Source: Actinomycetospora lutea
GTDB lineage: Bacteria > Actinomycetota > Actinomycetes > Mycobacteriales > Pseudonocardiaceae
Assembly: GCF_028737205.1 (NCBI RefSeq)
Contig: NZ_JAQZAL010000013.1
Coordinates: forward strand, 114,663-178,662
DNA: 64,000 nt
Reading direction: 5' to 3'
Each line of letters opens with the position of its first letter. The first letter of the stretch is position 1. Shown in pieces: positions 17,528 through 25,545 of the stretch. Below the pieces are notes generated by a model. The model did no database searches, was not told where the DNA came from, and saw only the letters and a list, made by a program, of their open reading frames with translations. A program made the position numbers and the translations under genes.

Positions 17528-17596
17528 CGGCGTGTCGCGTCCGCGAGCGTGTGGCGATCCTGGCGTCACATGCCAGCGATGCCGCATCGCTCGCAC
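17528..17596 (-). repeat. 69-bp structured repeat, copy 2 of 2
   Basis: Reverse-complement copy of the element at 1301-1369, with about 91% identity by hand alignment. It lies 11 bases from the end of the amidohydrolase gene. The hairpin GCGATGC/GCATCGC is intact; the second hairpin has one mispaired position. Confidence 0.7.
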
Positions 17597-17606
17597 CGGT
17601 GGTGCG

Positions 17607-18815
17607 TCAGAGGCCGAAGACCTTGCGCGCGGTCTCGCCGAGAATGTTGCGTTTCGCGTGGTCGTCGAGGAACGGCAGCGAGGCGATGCGACCGGGGACG
17701 TCGAAGTCCCAGTGCGGCCAGTCCGACGAGTACATCAACGAGTTCGGGGCATCGATCGCGCGCAGCGTCGCCTCGAGCAGCGCGTCGTCGGTCCACTCCA
17801 TCGGCTGCGACGTGTAGTACATCTCGCGCATGTAGTGCGACGGCGGCTTGGTCAGCAGCGGGGCGTCGGACTGGCGCATGTAGTACTCGTGGTCGAGCCG
17901 CTGCATCATGAACGGCACCCACGCGAGCCCGCTCTCGATCCAGATCGTCTTGAGCCCGGGGAACCGCTCGGGGATCCCGTTGATGACCCAGTTGGTCATG
18001 TGGGTCATGTTGCAGGTCACGAAGCTCATGGCGTGCGCCGAGAGGAAGCGGTTCATCGTCGACGTCATCGAGTCGGCCTGGTTGGGCCCGGCGTGGAAGC
18101 CGATCGGCAGCCCGCGCTCCTCGAGCATCCGGTAGAGCGGCATGTAGGCGTTCCGGTGCACGCCCGCGTGGCGCTGGCTGGTGACGAGGAAACCGATCAC
18201 GCCGGGGTGGTCGGCGAACTCCTCGACGGTGGCCAGGCACGCGTCGGGGTCCTCGAAGGGCAGGCCGAGCATCGTCCTGACCCGCGGCTCGCGCGGCAGG
18301 ATCTGGCTGGTGAACCAGCGGTTGTAGGCCTGCAGCAGCGCGCTCGCGACCTGCGGCTGCGGGTGCAGGCCCGTCTCGAGCATCGGCTGCGGGAAGACGA
18401 CCTGCAGGTCGATGCTCATCGCGTCCATCGCCCGGCGCACCAGCGTCACGTCGCGCTCGGCGCCCGAGGCGGCGCCGGGGGTCTCCTCGGCCAGTGAGGC
18501 CTGGTGCGGGATGCGCCCGGAGACGTCCTGCATGGTCAGCCCGGGCGGGTGGTTGTGCAGGGCCAGGTGGGAGGCCTGCGGCCAGTTGCGCATCATCTGG
18601 TGCGCGGTGTCCTTGAGCACCGGGGAGTCCAGGTACTCGAGGATCTCCGGCCACGAGTCGAGCTCCACGTGGTGGGAGTCGACGTCGACGATGAAGTACT
18701 CGTCGAGGCCGTAGCGCTCGGTGTCGCGGGCGGCGTTCGCGAGGATCTCGCGGCTGTCGGTGTGGGTGGTGATCTCCTGCGTGGGCAGGCGACGCACCCC
18801 GTCGTCGATGGTCAT
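17607..18815 (-). CDS. Amidohydrolase-2 family metal-dependent hydrolase/decarboxylase
   Basis: 402 residues from the ATG at 18815. It has the TIM-barrel layout of the ACMSD-like amidohydrolases: an N-terminal metal segment VDVDSHHVE (about 43-51), a barrel histidine in IGFHAGPNQ, a second in the TCNMTHM region, the strand IWIESGLAWVPFM, and the C-terminal aspartate in YSSDWPHWD. Family members decarboxylate aromatic or muconate-type acids, or hydrolyse C-C and C-N bonds. It follows the Rieske ferredoxin and a small protein on the same strand and faces a divergent LysR gene, so the three look like one inducible catabolic unit. The substrate is unknown. Confidence 0.85.
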   Translation of the reverse strand: MTIDDGVRRLPTQEITTHTDSREILANAARDTERYGLDEYFIVDVDSHHVELDSWPEILEYLDSPVLKDTAHQMMRNWPQASHLALHNHPPGLTMQDVSGRIPHQASLAEETPGAASGAERDVTLVRRAMDAMSIDLQVVFPQPMLETGLHPQPQVASALLQAYNRWFTSQILPREPRVRTMLGLPFEDPDACLATVEEFADHPGVIGFLVTSQRHAGVHRNAYMPLYRMLEERGLPIGFHAGPNQADSMTSTMNRFLSAHAMSFVTCNMTHMTNWVINGIPERFPGLKTIWIESGLAWVPFMMQRLDHEYYMRQSDAPLLTKPPSHYMREMYYTSQPMEWTDDALLEATLRAIDAPNSLMYSSDWPHWDFDVPGRIASLPFLDDHAKRNILGETARKVFGL

Positions 18816-18825
18816 GACGTGCTCC

Positions 18826-19158
18826 TCATCGCTGGTCCAGCTCCCCTATCGGCGTGCTCCCCTGATCGCTGCGTGTCCTCGAGAACCACAGGGCGAGGTC
18901 GAAGGGGTTGAGGTCGTGCGCCTTGAGCGCGGCGGTGGCGAGGACGACCGACTCGGTGGGGGTCATGTCCGTCCCGCGCACCGGCTGCGCGTCCTCCTCG
19001 ACGCCGACGGCGTAGAGGCGCGCGGCGACCGCGACGAGGCGCCGCGCGACATCCGGGTCGAGGGCCGCGATCGCCCCGTCGCCGAGGCCGGCGTCGACCT
19101 CGGTGGTCAGCTCGTCGACCAGCGCGGTGATGCGGGTGGCGCGCTCAGACCGAGACAC
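18826..19158 (-). CDS. Small protein between Rieske ferredoxin and amidohydrolase
   Basis: 110 residues from a GTG at 19158 that overlaps the last 14 bases of the Rieske gene, which supports translation coupling. The protein is helical and charged, with TPTESVVLATAALKAHDLNPFDLALWFSR as the best-conserved-looking region (read as about residues 66-94). I do not recognise a family. The last residues, from GSTPIG on, are coded by a 24-bp repeat that also occurs inside a P450 gene at 50260-50283, so the C-terminus is probably repeat-derived. Confidence 0.6.
   Translation of the reverse strand: MSRSERATRITALVDELTTEVDAGLGDGAIAALDPDVARRLVAVAARLYAVGVEEDAQPVRGTDMTPTESVVLATAALKAHDLNPFDLALWFSRTRSDQGSTPIGELDQR
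18840..18863 (-). repeat. 24-bp coding repeat (GSTPIG), copy 1
   Basis: The bases ccctatcggcgtgctcccct (18844-18863) plus four flanking bases match 50260-50283 at 23 of 24 positions. On the minus strand both copies are read in the same phase as GSTPIG. The Ile codon is ATA, rare in this DNA. Confidence 0.65.
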
Positions 19159-19555
19159 GGATCCGCCCGCCCTCCTCGCCGACCGTCACCGGGCGCAGCG
19201 CGTAGTCGGGCCGGCCGGGATGGCGGCCGGTGGTGACGTCGTACTCGAAGCCGTGCCAGGGGCAGACGATGTGCATGGAGTCGTCCTCGAACGCGAGGCC
19301 GAGGCTGCGCTGTGCGTCGTCGAGGCGCTCGCGCACCCGCGAGACGATCCGGCCCTGGCAGGCCGGGCCGCCCTGGTGCGCGCACCGGTTCTCGTAGGCG
19401 TGGAGGCGCCCGCGGAAGCGGAAGACGCCGACGGTGACGGCGTCGGCCCCCTCCCCGAGGGTGACGACGAGGCGGCCGCGCTCGGCGATCTCGTCGCTCG
19501 CGCCGACGTCGTAGGTGCGGCGCGGCGGGGCCGAGCCGTCGAGCGTGGTGGTCAT
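19145..19555 (-). CDS. Rieske [2Fe-2S] ferredoxin
   Basis: 136 residues from the ATG at 19555. The two halves of the Rieske cluster site are present: the CAH motif in YENRCAHQGGPAC and CPWHGFEYD. The order and size fit a stand-alone Rieske ferredoxin that passes electrons to an oxygenase. No oxygenase alpha subunit lies next to it; its neighbours are a small protein and an amidohydrolase. It overlaps the small downstream gene and diverges from a LysR regulator 57 bases away. Confidence 0.9.
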   Translation of the reverse strand: MTTTLDGSAPPRRTYDVGASDEIAERGRLVVTLGEGADAVTVGVFRFRGRLHAYENRCAHQGGPACQGRIVSRVRERLDDAQRSLGLAFEDDSMHIVCPWHGFEYDVTTGRHPGRPDYALRPVTVGEEGGRIRVSV

Positions 19556-19612
19556 GCGACCACCGTGCGCCAGGCCACAACCCTTGTAAAGTTCAGGTAT
19601 GTGGGCTGATAC
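19556..19612. promoter_or_regulatory. Divergent promoter region between Rieske operon and LysR gene
   Basis: This 57-base gap holds an AT-richer patch, ttgtaaagttcaggtatgtg. LysR regulators usually bind a T-N11-A site in such a divergent gap. I can point to the region but not to a unique operator. Confidence 0.35.
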
Positions 19613-20506
19613 ATGAGCAATCCTGCGTATTCGCTCCGGCAGCTCACCTACTTCGTCGCGGTGGCCGAGGCGGGGACGCTCGCCGGCGCGTCGGCGACGC
19701 TGCACGTGTCGGCGTCGGCGCTCTCGCTGGCCCTCGACGAGCTCGAGCGCTCGCTCGGCGCGCAGCTCACCGTGCGGCGCCGCGCCCACGGCATCCGCCT
19801 GACGCCCGCGGGCCAGGAGACGCTGCGCCGGGCGCGCCGGCTGCTGCGCGAGGCCGGCGAGCTCGCCGACGCGGCGGCCGGCGACCCCGGCGAGGTCGCG
19901 GGCACCGTCCGCGTCGGCTGCTACACGACCCTCGCGCCCGGCCTGCTGCCCGCGGCGATCGGCCGCTTCACCGCCGACCACCCGCGGGCGCGCGTCGAGT
20001 TCCTCGAGCGCTCGCAGGACCTGCTGGTCCGGGGCCTGCTCGAGGGCGAACTGGACGTCGCCGTGCTCTACGACCACCGCCTCGACCCGGCCCTGGAGCT
20101 CACCCCGCTCTCGGCGAACACCCCCCACCTCGTGCTCCCCCGCGGGCACCGGCTGCTGCACGGCACCGCGCCGGTCGCGCTCGCCGACCTGGCCGGCGAG
20201 CCGATGGTGCTGCTCGACCTGCCGCCGAGCTCCGAGCACGCGCTCGGCGTCTGCCTCGGCGCCGGCCTGTCACCCCGCGTGCGCTACCGCACGGCGAACG
20301 CCGAGACCGCGCGGGCGCTCGTCGGGCAGGGGCTGGGTTTCACCGTGCTCGCCCAGGCCGATCCGGAGGCGGGGCGGCGCGAGGAGGTGGTCGCGGTGGC
20401 GATCGCCGAGGAGCCCGCGCCGCTGCCGATCGTCCTGGCGTGGTCGGCGCAGGTGGCGCCGACCGCGACCGCGCGGGCGTTCGCCGCGGCCGTCCGGCCC
20501 GCGTGA
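19613..20506 (+). CDS. LysR-family transcriptional regulator
   Basis: 297 residues from the ATG at 19613. The N-terminal winged helix has the LysR signature (LRQLTYFVAVAEAGTLAGAS; AQLTVRRRAHGIRLTPAGQE). The remainder is the periplasmic-binding-like effector domain, with VRVGCYTTLAPGLLPAAIGRF at its start. It is divergently placed to the Rieske/amidohydrolase unit and probably activates it in response to an aromatic acid or similar inducer. This pairing is inference from the head-to-head arrangement. Confidence 0.92.
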   Translation: MSNPAYSLRQLTYFVAVAEAGTLAGASATLHVSASALSLALDELERSLGAQLTVRRRAHGIRLTPAGQETLRRARRLLREAGELADAAAGDPGEVAGTVRVGCYTTLAPGLLPAAIGRFTADHPRARVEFLERSQDLLVRGLLEGELDVAVLYDHRLDPALELTPLSANTPHLVLPRGHRLLHGTAPVALADLAGEPMVLLDLPPSSEHALGVCLGAGLSPRVRYRTANAETARALVGQGLGFTVLAQADPEAGRREEVVAVAIAEEPAPLPIVLAWSAQVAPTATARAFAAAVRPA

Positions 20507-20574
20507 CGCGCTGCGGGCCGACCGGCGGGTCGCCAGGATGGACAGGGACACGGGCACGGCGGGGAGGACCTCCG

Positions 20575-21051
20575 GTGGACGATCTGCGGGGCGACGGGTA
20601 CGTCGCGGCACACCTGCGAGACGATCTCGACGAGGAGCCACCCCCATGGCCGCCGCACGAGATCGTGCCGGGGATTTGGCAGTCCGGGAGCCCGGAGCCG
20701 GGCGAGCACTGGGACGCCGTGTTCGACCTGCACGGCGCCGCCCCGCCGCTCGAGGACGTCGAGTTCTACCTCCACTGGATCATCGAGGACGGCCCGGCGC
20801 CCGACTTCACGACGCTGCGCGGCCTCGCCGACCTCGTCGACGACATGCGCAACGACGGCAAGCGCGTGCTCATCCACTGCGCGGCGGGCATCAACCGGTC
20901 GGGCCTGCTCTCGGCGGCCGCCCTGATCCGCGGTGGCCAGGATCCCCACGAGGCCATCGCCCTCGTCCGCACGGCGCGCCAGGGCGCGCTCAACAACCCG
21001 AACTTCGTCGAGATGCTCCACGACCCGCGATGGACGCCTCGCTCGCGGTGA
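20575..21051 (+). CDS. Dual-specificity-type protein phosphatase
   Basis: 158 residues from a GTG at 20575 preceded by GGAGG. The P-loop HCAAGINRSG (the C-x5-R phosphate-binding loop, about residues 102-111) and an upstream acidic loop (FTTLRGLADLVDDM precedes it) identify a cysteine-dependent phosphatase. The size fits a DSP-like enzyme acting on phospho-Tyr/Ser or on small phosphorylated molecules. Its 3' end overlaps the convergent TetR gene by 62 bases, so both reading frames use that stretch. No substrate can be inferred. Confidence 0.85.
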   Translation: MDDLRGDGYVAAHLRDDLDEEPPPWPPHEIVPGIWQSGSPEPGEHWDAVFDLHGAAPPLEDVEFYLHWIIEDGPAPDFTTLRGLADLVDDMRNDGKRVLIHCAAGINRSGLLSAAALIRGGQDPHEAIALVRTARQGALNNPNFVEMLHDPRWTPRSR

Positions 21052-21571
21052 GCGCGGTCAGCTCGTCGAACAGCGCCAGCAGCTCGCCGACGTCGGTGGT
21101 GCCCAGGCGCTGCTGACGCCCAATGAGCACCGCGAGGGCGAGGTCGGCGAGGCGACCGGCGCGCTCCTGCTCGACGTCGGCGGCGACGAGGGCGTCGAGG
21201 ACCACGCGCCGGCGCTGCCCGTCGACCCGCTCCTGCACGACCGCCACGCGCGGGTCGCCGTGCGCCCACGAGCGGATCGCGGTCTCGGCCTCGTGCGGGA
21301 AGGTCAGCGCGAGGTGCTTGAGGACGTCGAGCCGGCCCTCGGGGTCGGGCTCGCGGGCGGCGATCTCGGCGAGGCGGTGCGTGTCGACGGCCTCCCAGTG
21401 CTCGAGCAGCGCGTCGACGAAGCCGTCCCACCCGCCGAAGTGGTGGTAGAACGACCCGCTCGTCACCCCGACGGCCCGGCACAGCGCGGCCAGTCGCAGC
21501 CCGGAGCGGCCCCGACGCGCGAGCAGCGTCATCGCGGCGTCGAAGAAGCCCTCGCGGTTGGTCACCGTCAC
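20990..21571 (-). CDS. TetR-family transcriptional regulator
   Basis: 193 residues from an ATG at 21571. The N-terminal HTH has the TetR pattern (LAALCRAVGVTSGSFYHHFGG). A nested palindrome 22-69 bases upstream of its start, also upstream of the divergent MpaB-type gene, is a strong candidate operator. The regulator may therefore control itself and that now-broken gene. Its 3' end overlaps the convergent phosphatase gene. Confidence 0.88.
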   Translation of the reverse strand: MTVTNREGFFDAAMTLLARRGRSGLRLAALCRAVGVTSGSFYHHFGGWDGFVDALLEHWEAVDTHRLAEIAAREPDPEGRLDVLKHLALTFPHEAETAIRSWAHGDPRVAVVQERVDGQRRRVVLDALVAADVEQERAGRLADLALAVLIGRQQRLGTTDVGELLALFDELTALTASEASIAGRGASRRSSGC

Positions 21572-21592
21572 GCCACCACCCCCTTGCCGAGC

Positions 21593-21640
21593 GAACGTAG
21601 CAGCTCCTATGTTCCAGCGAACATAGGATTTGTTACGTTC
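21593..21640. promoter_or_regulatory. Nested palindromic operator for the adjacent TetR regulator
   Basis: Inner arms CCTATGTTC (21606-21614) and GAACATAGG (21619-21627) are perfect complements around CAGC. Outer arms GAACGTA (21593-21599) and TACGTTC (21634-21640) are also perfect. The site lies exactly between the divergent TetR and MpaB-type genes and is much more AT-rich than its surroundings. Confidence 0.75.
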
Positions 21641-21654
21641 CCGAGGGGGCGACC

Positions 21655-22462
21655 GTGGACCGTCACGCCTGGCTGCGGCGCATCGCCGCGCTCGACCCGG
21701 CCACGCCGGAGGAGGCCGAGGAGATCCACCGGATCACGGTCGGGATCGAGTTCCCGTGGGACGTGCGCCAGGCGCTGGGCCTCGCCCTGTTCCGCACCTA
21801 CGCGGTGCCGTCGGTGGGCGGGCTACGACGACACCGTCCTGCTGCTCGGCGCCACCGTCGACCGCGGCTTCGACGACCCGGACTCGCGCACCGCGATCCG
21901 GCGGATGAACCAGATGCACCGCCGCTGGGGCATCGGCCACGACGACATGCGCTACGTGCTCGCCACCTTCGTCACCCCGCTGCGCTGGCTCGACGCCTTC
22001 GGGTGGCGCCCGCTGCACCCGCACGAGCGTGCCGCGGCCGTCGCCCACTACCGGACGCTGGCCCGGCACATGGGCATCCGCGACGTGCCCGACGACGAGG
22101 CCGGCTTCGCGGCGCTGCTCGACGGCTACGAGGCCGCCCGCTTCGCGTACACCGACGGCGGGCGCGAGGTCGCCGACGCGACGCTGGGCCTGCTCTCGAC
22201 GTTCCCGCCGTTCCGTGCCCTGCCCGGCGCGGTGGCGCGCCGGCTGACCACGTGCCTCATGGACCCGCACCTGCTGCGCGCGCTGCGCTACCCCGTGCCG
22301 ACGCGCGCCGAGCGGGCGGCCGCGCACGCGGGGATGCGCGCGCGGGCGCTCGTCGAGGGCCGCCTGCCCCCGCGGCGCGCGATGGTCACGGTCGCCGACC
22401 TGCGCGAGGTCCGCTCCTACCCCGAGGGGTTCGACCTCGCGCGGCTCGGGACGTTCGGGTAG
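21655..22462 (+). pseudogene. Frameshifted MpaB-type (DUF2236) oxygenase
   Basis: The first part (from GTG at 21655: WLRRIAALDPATPEE, FPWDVRQALGLALFRTYAVPS) matches the N-terminus of the MpaB/DUF2236 family (rubber oxygenase/Lcp-related heme proteins). The rest continues in another frame from about 21824 (YDDTVLLLGATVDRGFDDPD, RRMNQMHRRWGI, GWRPLHPHE, YPEGFDLARLGTFG). At the switch (about 21812-21823) relatives carry roughly 15 extra residues between AVPSV and RYDDT. This is therefore a small deletion plus a frame change rather than a simple one-base error. The histidines and the MNQMH motif remain in the second frame. Confidence 0.78.
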
Positions 22463-22465
22463 CGC

Positions 22466-22819
22466 TCAGACCGTGGTGCGGCGCGGCAGGTCGATCCCGT
22501 CGGTGTAGTGCTCGGCGGCCGCGCGCAGCCACAGGGCCCGGCGCTCCTCGGCGTCGGGCTCCGGGAAGCGCTCGCAGACCCGCGTGCGGCCCGGGGTGGC
22601 CTCCTCGCACGGCCCCCAGACCTCGGCGTACTCGACCTGGCCCGCCATGGTGAGGGCCCGCGCGAGCACGACGGCGTCGTCGTGGCTCTCGCTCCACCCG
22701 AGGCTGCGCCAGCCCTCCTCGTCGGGTCGGTGGCCCGGCGGGTCGGACCAGCCGCGGACCTCCCACTCGAGCTCGGCGTGCTGATGGCGACGACGGTCGG
22801 ACAGCGGACGCTCACCCAT
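22466..22819 (-). CDS. Hypothetical protein
   Basis: 117 residues from the ATG at 22819, which has AGGAG ten bases upstream; the GTG at 22828 is too close to that site. The protein is acidic, with several Trp and Arg residues (ELEWEVRGWSDPPG; EVWGPCEEATPGR; RALWLRAAAEHYTDG). It has no signal peptide or membrane segment and no family I recognise. It converges on the broken MpaB-type gene, ending three bases from it. Confidence 0.5.
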   Translation of the reverse strand: MGERPLSDRRRHQHAELEWEVRGWSDPPGHRPDEEGWRSLGWSESHDDAVVLARALTMAGQVEYAEVWGPCEEATPGRTRVCERFPEPDAEERRALWLRAAAEHYTDGIDLPRRTTV

Positions 22820-23029
22820 GACGATCACGCTCCTCGCGCAGCTCGGCGACGAAGGCGGCCCGGTCGCCCGAGGGGTGCGGCGCGACGAGGTCGTCAGTGC
22901 CCGGCATACACCTGTCGTTCACCTCCGTCGAGCCGACGAACCGGTCGTTCCGGTCGACGCGGGAGGGCGAGGCACGGACCGCGGACGATCGTGACCGAGC
23001 CGTGACCTCCGGCGCACCCACGAACGAAA

Positions 23030-23074
23030 CGAACGCGCCGTTCGCTGCTCCCAGCGCAGCGAACGGCGCGTTCG
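23030..23074. terminator. Large perfect hairpin in an intergenic gap
   Basis: Perfect 19-base arms, cgaacgcgccgttcgctgc (23030-23048) and its reverse complement (23056-23074), around a seven-base loop. It stands 18 bases past the stop of the RutA-like gene, a natural terminator position. The remainder of the 22820-23092 gap shows no gene. Confidence 0.65.
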
Positions 23075-23092
23075 CTCCCTCGGTCGGACGGC

Positions 23093-24175
23093 TCAGGCAG
23101 GCGCCAGCGGCTGGGCTGCCTCCGTGAGCAACGGCTTGACGCGCTCACCGAACTTGGTGACGCCGTCGACGAAGTCGGGCCAGGTCAGCAGCGCGCCGTC
23201 GACGCCCGTGGTCACGGCGATCTCGTCGAACTGGGCCGCCACGCGCTCGTAGCTCCCCTTGATCACCGGCAGCGAGAGGAACGCCATGTTCCCCTCGGCC
23301 GCCGGACGCTCGAGCGAGGCGAGCAGCTGGGCGGAGGTGCCGTCGGGGTTGGTGTCGAGCGAGGCGCCGGTGGTCATGTAGCTGATCGCCTCGAGGTCGG
23401 CGTTCGCGACGATGTGGTCGCAGAGCCGGTCGGCCTCCTCGTCGGTCTCCTCGGCGATCACGCAGTACAGCGCGAAGGTGCCGACGTCGCGGCCCTCCCC
23501 CGCACCGAGGTCCTTCACGCCCGCGGCGATCGACCCGACCTTCGAGCGCTCGGCCATGATGAAGTTCCGGTCGCCGTAGCGGGCGGTGAACGCCTGGCCC
23601 GCCGGCGACTGCCCCGCGCACACCACGGTCGGCGTGTGCACCGGCTTCGGGCGCATGTCGGCCTCGTCGAAGTCGAAGAACTCGCCGTGGAAGGTCGTCG
23701 GACCCTCGCTCCACAGCGCGCGCAGCACCTGGACGTACTCGGCGGCGAACTCGTAGCGGCGGTTGTAGTAGTCGTCGCCGGGCCAGAGGCCCATCTGCGT
23801 GTACTCGGGCTTGTTCCACCCGGTGACGATGTTGAGCCCGCAGCGCCCACCGGACATCTCGTCGAGGGTCGCGACCATCCGCGCGGCCATGATCGGGTGC
23901 GTGGCCAGCGTCGTCACCGACGGGTAGAGCCCGATCTTCTCGGTCACCGCCGCGAGCCCGCCGAACAGCGTGAACGACTCGAGACACTCGCCCCAGAAGT
24001 CGCTGGGCCCGCCCGAGCCGCGGTGCTTCATCATCGAGAGCAGGAAGTCCAGTCCCTGCTTCTCCGACTCCTGGGCGATGGCGACGTTGTGGGCGAAGCT
24101 CGGTCGGTACTGCGGGCTGCCGGTCGACAGGATGTAGCCGTTGGTGGCGTTGGGGATGAAGACGCCGTACTGCAT
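23093..24175 (-). CDS. rutA: RutA-like flavin-dependent pyrimidine-type monooxygenase
   Basis: 360 residues of the bacterial luciferase-like (LLM) superfamily. Segments closely follow RutA: GVFIPNATNGYILSTGSPQY, DFLLSMMKHRG, ESFTLFGGLAAVTEKIGLY, RCGLNIVTGWNKPEYTQMG, WPGDDYYNRRYEF, VVCAGQSPAGQAF and LLTWPDFVDGVTKFGER. RutA uses FMNH2 and oxygen to open uracil or thymine between N3 and C4. A flavin reductase (RutF) is needed and is not seen nearby. Its ATG directly abuts the stop of the amidase gene, so the genes are cotranscribed. A related N-heterocycle or amide is possible as the substrate. Confidence 0.88.
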   Translation of the reverse strand: MQYGVFIPNATNGYILSTGSPQYRPSFAHNVAIAQESEKQGLDFLLSMMKHRGSGGPSDFWGECLESFTLFGGLAAVTEKIGLYPSVTTLATHPIMAARMVATLDEMSGGRCGLNIVTGWNKPEYTQMGLWPGDDYYNRRYEFAAEYVQVLRALWSEGPTTFHGEFFDFDEADMRPKPVHTPTVVCAGQSPAGQAFTARYGDRNFIMAERSKVGSIAAGVKDLGAGEGRDVGTFALYCVIAEETDEEADRLCDHIVANADLEAISYMTTGASLDTNPDGTSAQLLASLERPAAEGNMAFLSLPVIKGSYERVAAQFDEIAVTTGVDGALLTWPDFVDGVTKFGERVKPLLTEAAQPLAPA

Positions 24176-24787
24176 TCAGGGACCTCCGAGGTTGCTCAGC
24201 GCGTCAGCCAGGTCGACGACGTCGGCGTACTTGGCATCGAGATCGGCGAGGTTCTGGTCGTGCAGCGCCGCGGTGCGGTCGGCGCAGGCGTCGCGCACGA
24301 CGATCGGGCGGAAGCCCGCCGCGAGCGCGTCGGTGGCGGTGGCGCGCACGCACCCCGAGGTCGACACCCCCGCGACGACGACGGTGTCGACGCCGCGGGC
24401 GCGCAGGGTCGCGGCCAGCGACGTGCCGGCGAACGACGACGCGTGCTGCTTCGCGACCACCGGCTCCCCCGCGCGCGGCGCCAGGGCCAGCTCGCCCCAC
24501 CCGCCGGGCGCGTCCTCGGCGAAGCAGGCCAGCGAGGGCACCTTGGCGGCGAAGAAGCCGGCGTCACCCATGTCCGCGGCGAAGCGCACGATCGTCCAGA
24601 CCACCGGGACGTCGGCCGAGCGCGCCGTCGCGACCAGCTCCTCGGCCGGCCCCAGCACGTCGGTGGAGCCCAGCCAGAAGGGGCCGTCGGGCTCGACGTA
24701 GGCGCGGACGAGGTCGACGACGACCAGCCCGGGCCGCGCGCCCCACCCCACGCGGCCGGCGAACGGGGCCCCGTGCGGATTGCTCAT
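24176..24787 (-). CDS. Isochorismatase-fold amidohydrolase (N-carbamoylsarcosine amidase-like)
   Basis: 203 residues from an ATG that overlaps the GntR stop by ATGA. It has the cysteine-hydrolase pattern: a catalytic Asp in PGLVVVDLVRAYVEP, a Lys in KQHASSFAGTSL, and the nucleophile Cys in VSTSGCVRATATDA. Full-length relatives include N-carbamoylsarcosine amidase, maleamate amidase and RutB. Next to a RutA-like oxygenase, a RutB-like role (hydrolysis of a ring-opened ureido product, releasing carbamate) is likely. The sequence is closer to the N-carbamoylsarcosine amidase branch than to E. coli RutB, so another carbamoyl or amide substrate remains possible. Confidence 0.82.
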   Translation of the reverse strand: MSNPHGAPFAGRVGWGARPGLVVVDLVRAYVEPDGPFWLGSTDVLGPAEELVATARSADVPVVWTIVRFAADMGDAGFFAAKVPSLACFAEDAPGGWGELALAPRAGEPVVAKQHASSFAGTSLAATLRARGVDTVVVAGVSTSGCVRATATDALAAGFRPIVVRDACADRTAALHDQNLADLDAKYADVVDLADALSNLGGP

Positions 24788-25446
24788 CGCTCCCCCACCA
24801 TCACCGCGCGCGCGTTGCCGAGGTGGCAGCGCATCACCGCGCCCGCCCAGTCGCCGTCGCCGGCCCGCAGGGCCGCCACGATCTCCGCGTGGTGGGCGAG
24901 GCTGCGCGCCAGCGAGTCCGGGTCGTACGTGCGGAACGTCCGCGTCACGACGGGCGTGTGCACGACGTTCGCCAGCGCCGCCGCGAGCGCGGGGGCGTGC
25001 GCGAGGGCGAGCAGGCGGGCGTGGAAGTCGCGGTTGAGGTCGACCAGCGCGTCGAGGTCCTGCTCGGGACCGGGGGCACCGACCGCGAGCATGGCCCCGG
25101 CGAGGGCCTCGAGCTCGTCGAGGTCGGCCGGCGTGGCGTGGTCGGCGGCACGGGCGGTGGCCTGCGGTTCCAGGGCGAGGCGCACGTCGAAGATGCCGTC
25201 GAGGTCCTCGCGCGAGAACCGCGTGACGCGGGCGCCGCGGTGGGCCTCGAGCTCGACGAGCCCCTCGGAGGCGAGCCGGGTCAGCGCCTCGCGCACGGGG
25301 GTCCGCGAGAGGCCGAGGCGCTCGGCGATCTCGACCTCGCCGAGGTGCGCGCCGGCCGGGAGCTCCCCCTCGAGGATGGCCTCGCGCAGGTCGGCGAGCG
25401 CACGCTCGGAGGCCCGGCCCCCGCGTCGCTCCGCTGTGGTCGTCAC
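24784..25446 (-). CDS. GntR-family (FadR-type) transcriptional regulator
   Basis: 220 residues from the GTG at 25446, which has GAGGAGG upstream. N-terminal winged helix with ASERALADLREAILEGELPA, GEVEIAERLGLSRTPVREAL and the wing LEAHRGARVTRFS; the C-terminal part is the FCD all-helical effector domain (FDVRLALEPQA...NRDFHARLLALAH). It is the first gene of the GntR-amidase-RutA operon and diverges from the PEP-mutase-family gene. It probably represses both directions, acting through the site at 25461-25472. Confidence 0.92.
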   Translation of the reverse strand: MTTTAERRGGRASERALADLREAILEGELPAGAHLGEVEIAERLGLSRTPVREALTRLASEGLVELEAHRGARVTRFSREDLDGIFDVRLALEPQATARAADHATPADLDELEALAGAMLAVGAPGPEQDLDALVDLNRDFHARLLALAHAPALAAALANVVHTPVVTRTFRTYDPDSLARSLAHHAEIVAALRAGDGDWAGAVMRCHLGNARAVMVGER

Positions 25447-25460
25447 CGTGCCTCCTCGAT

Positions 25461-25472
25461 GTTGTACGCAAC
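25461..25472. promoter_or_regulatory. Candidate GntR operator
   Basis: The 12 bases gttgtacgcaac form a GTTG-N4-CAAC inverted repeat in the 99-base divergent gap, near the GntR start. FadR-type GntR proteins often bind TTGT-N-ACAA-like sites. Confidence 0.45.
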
Positions 25473-25545
25473 GTAGGGTGCGCCGGCGAGCGCGACAAGG
25501 CACGATCGCTCCCAGCCGTCCGCCGTTGTGCACAAGGAGCGCGCC

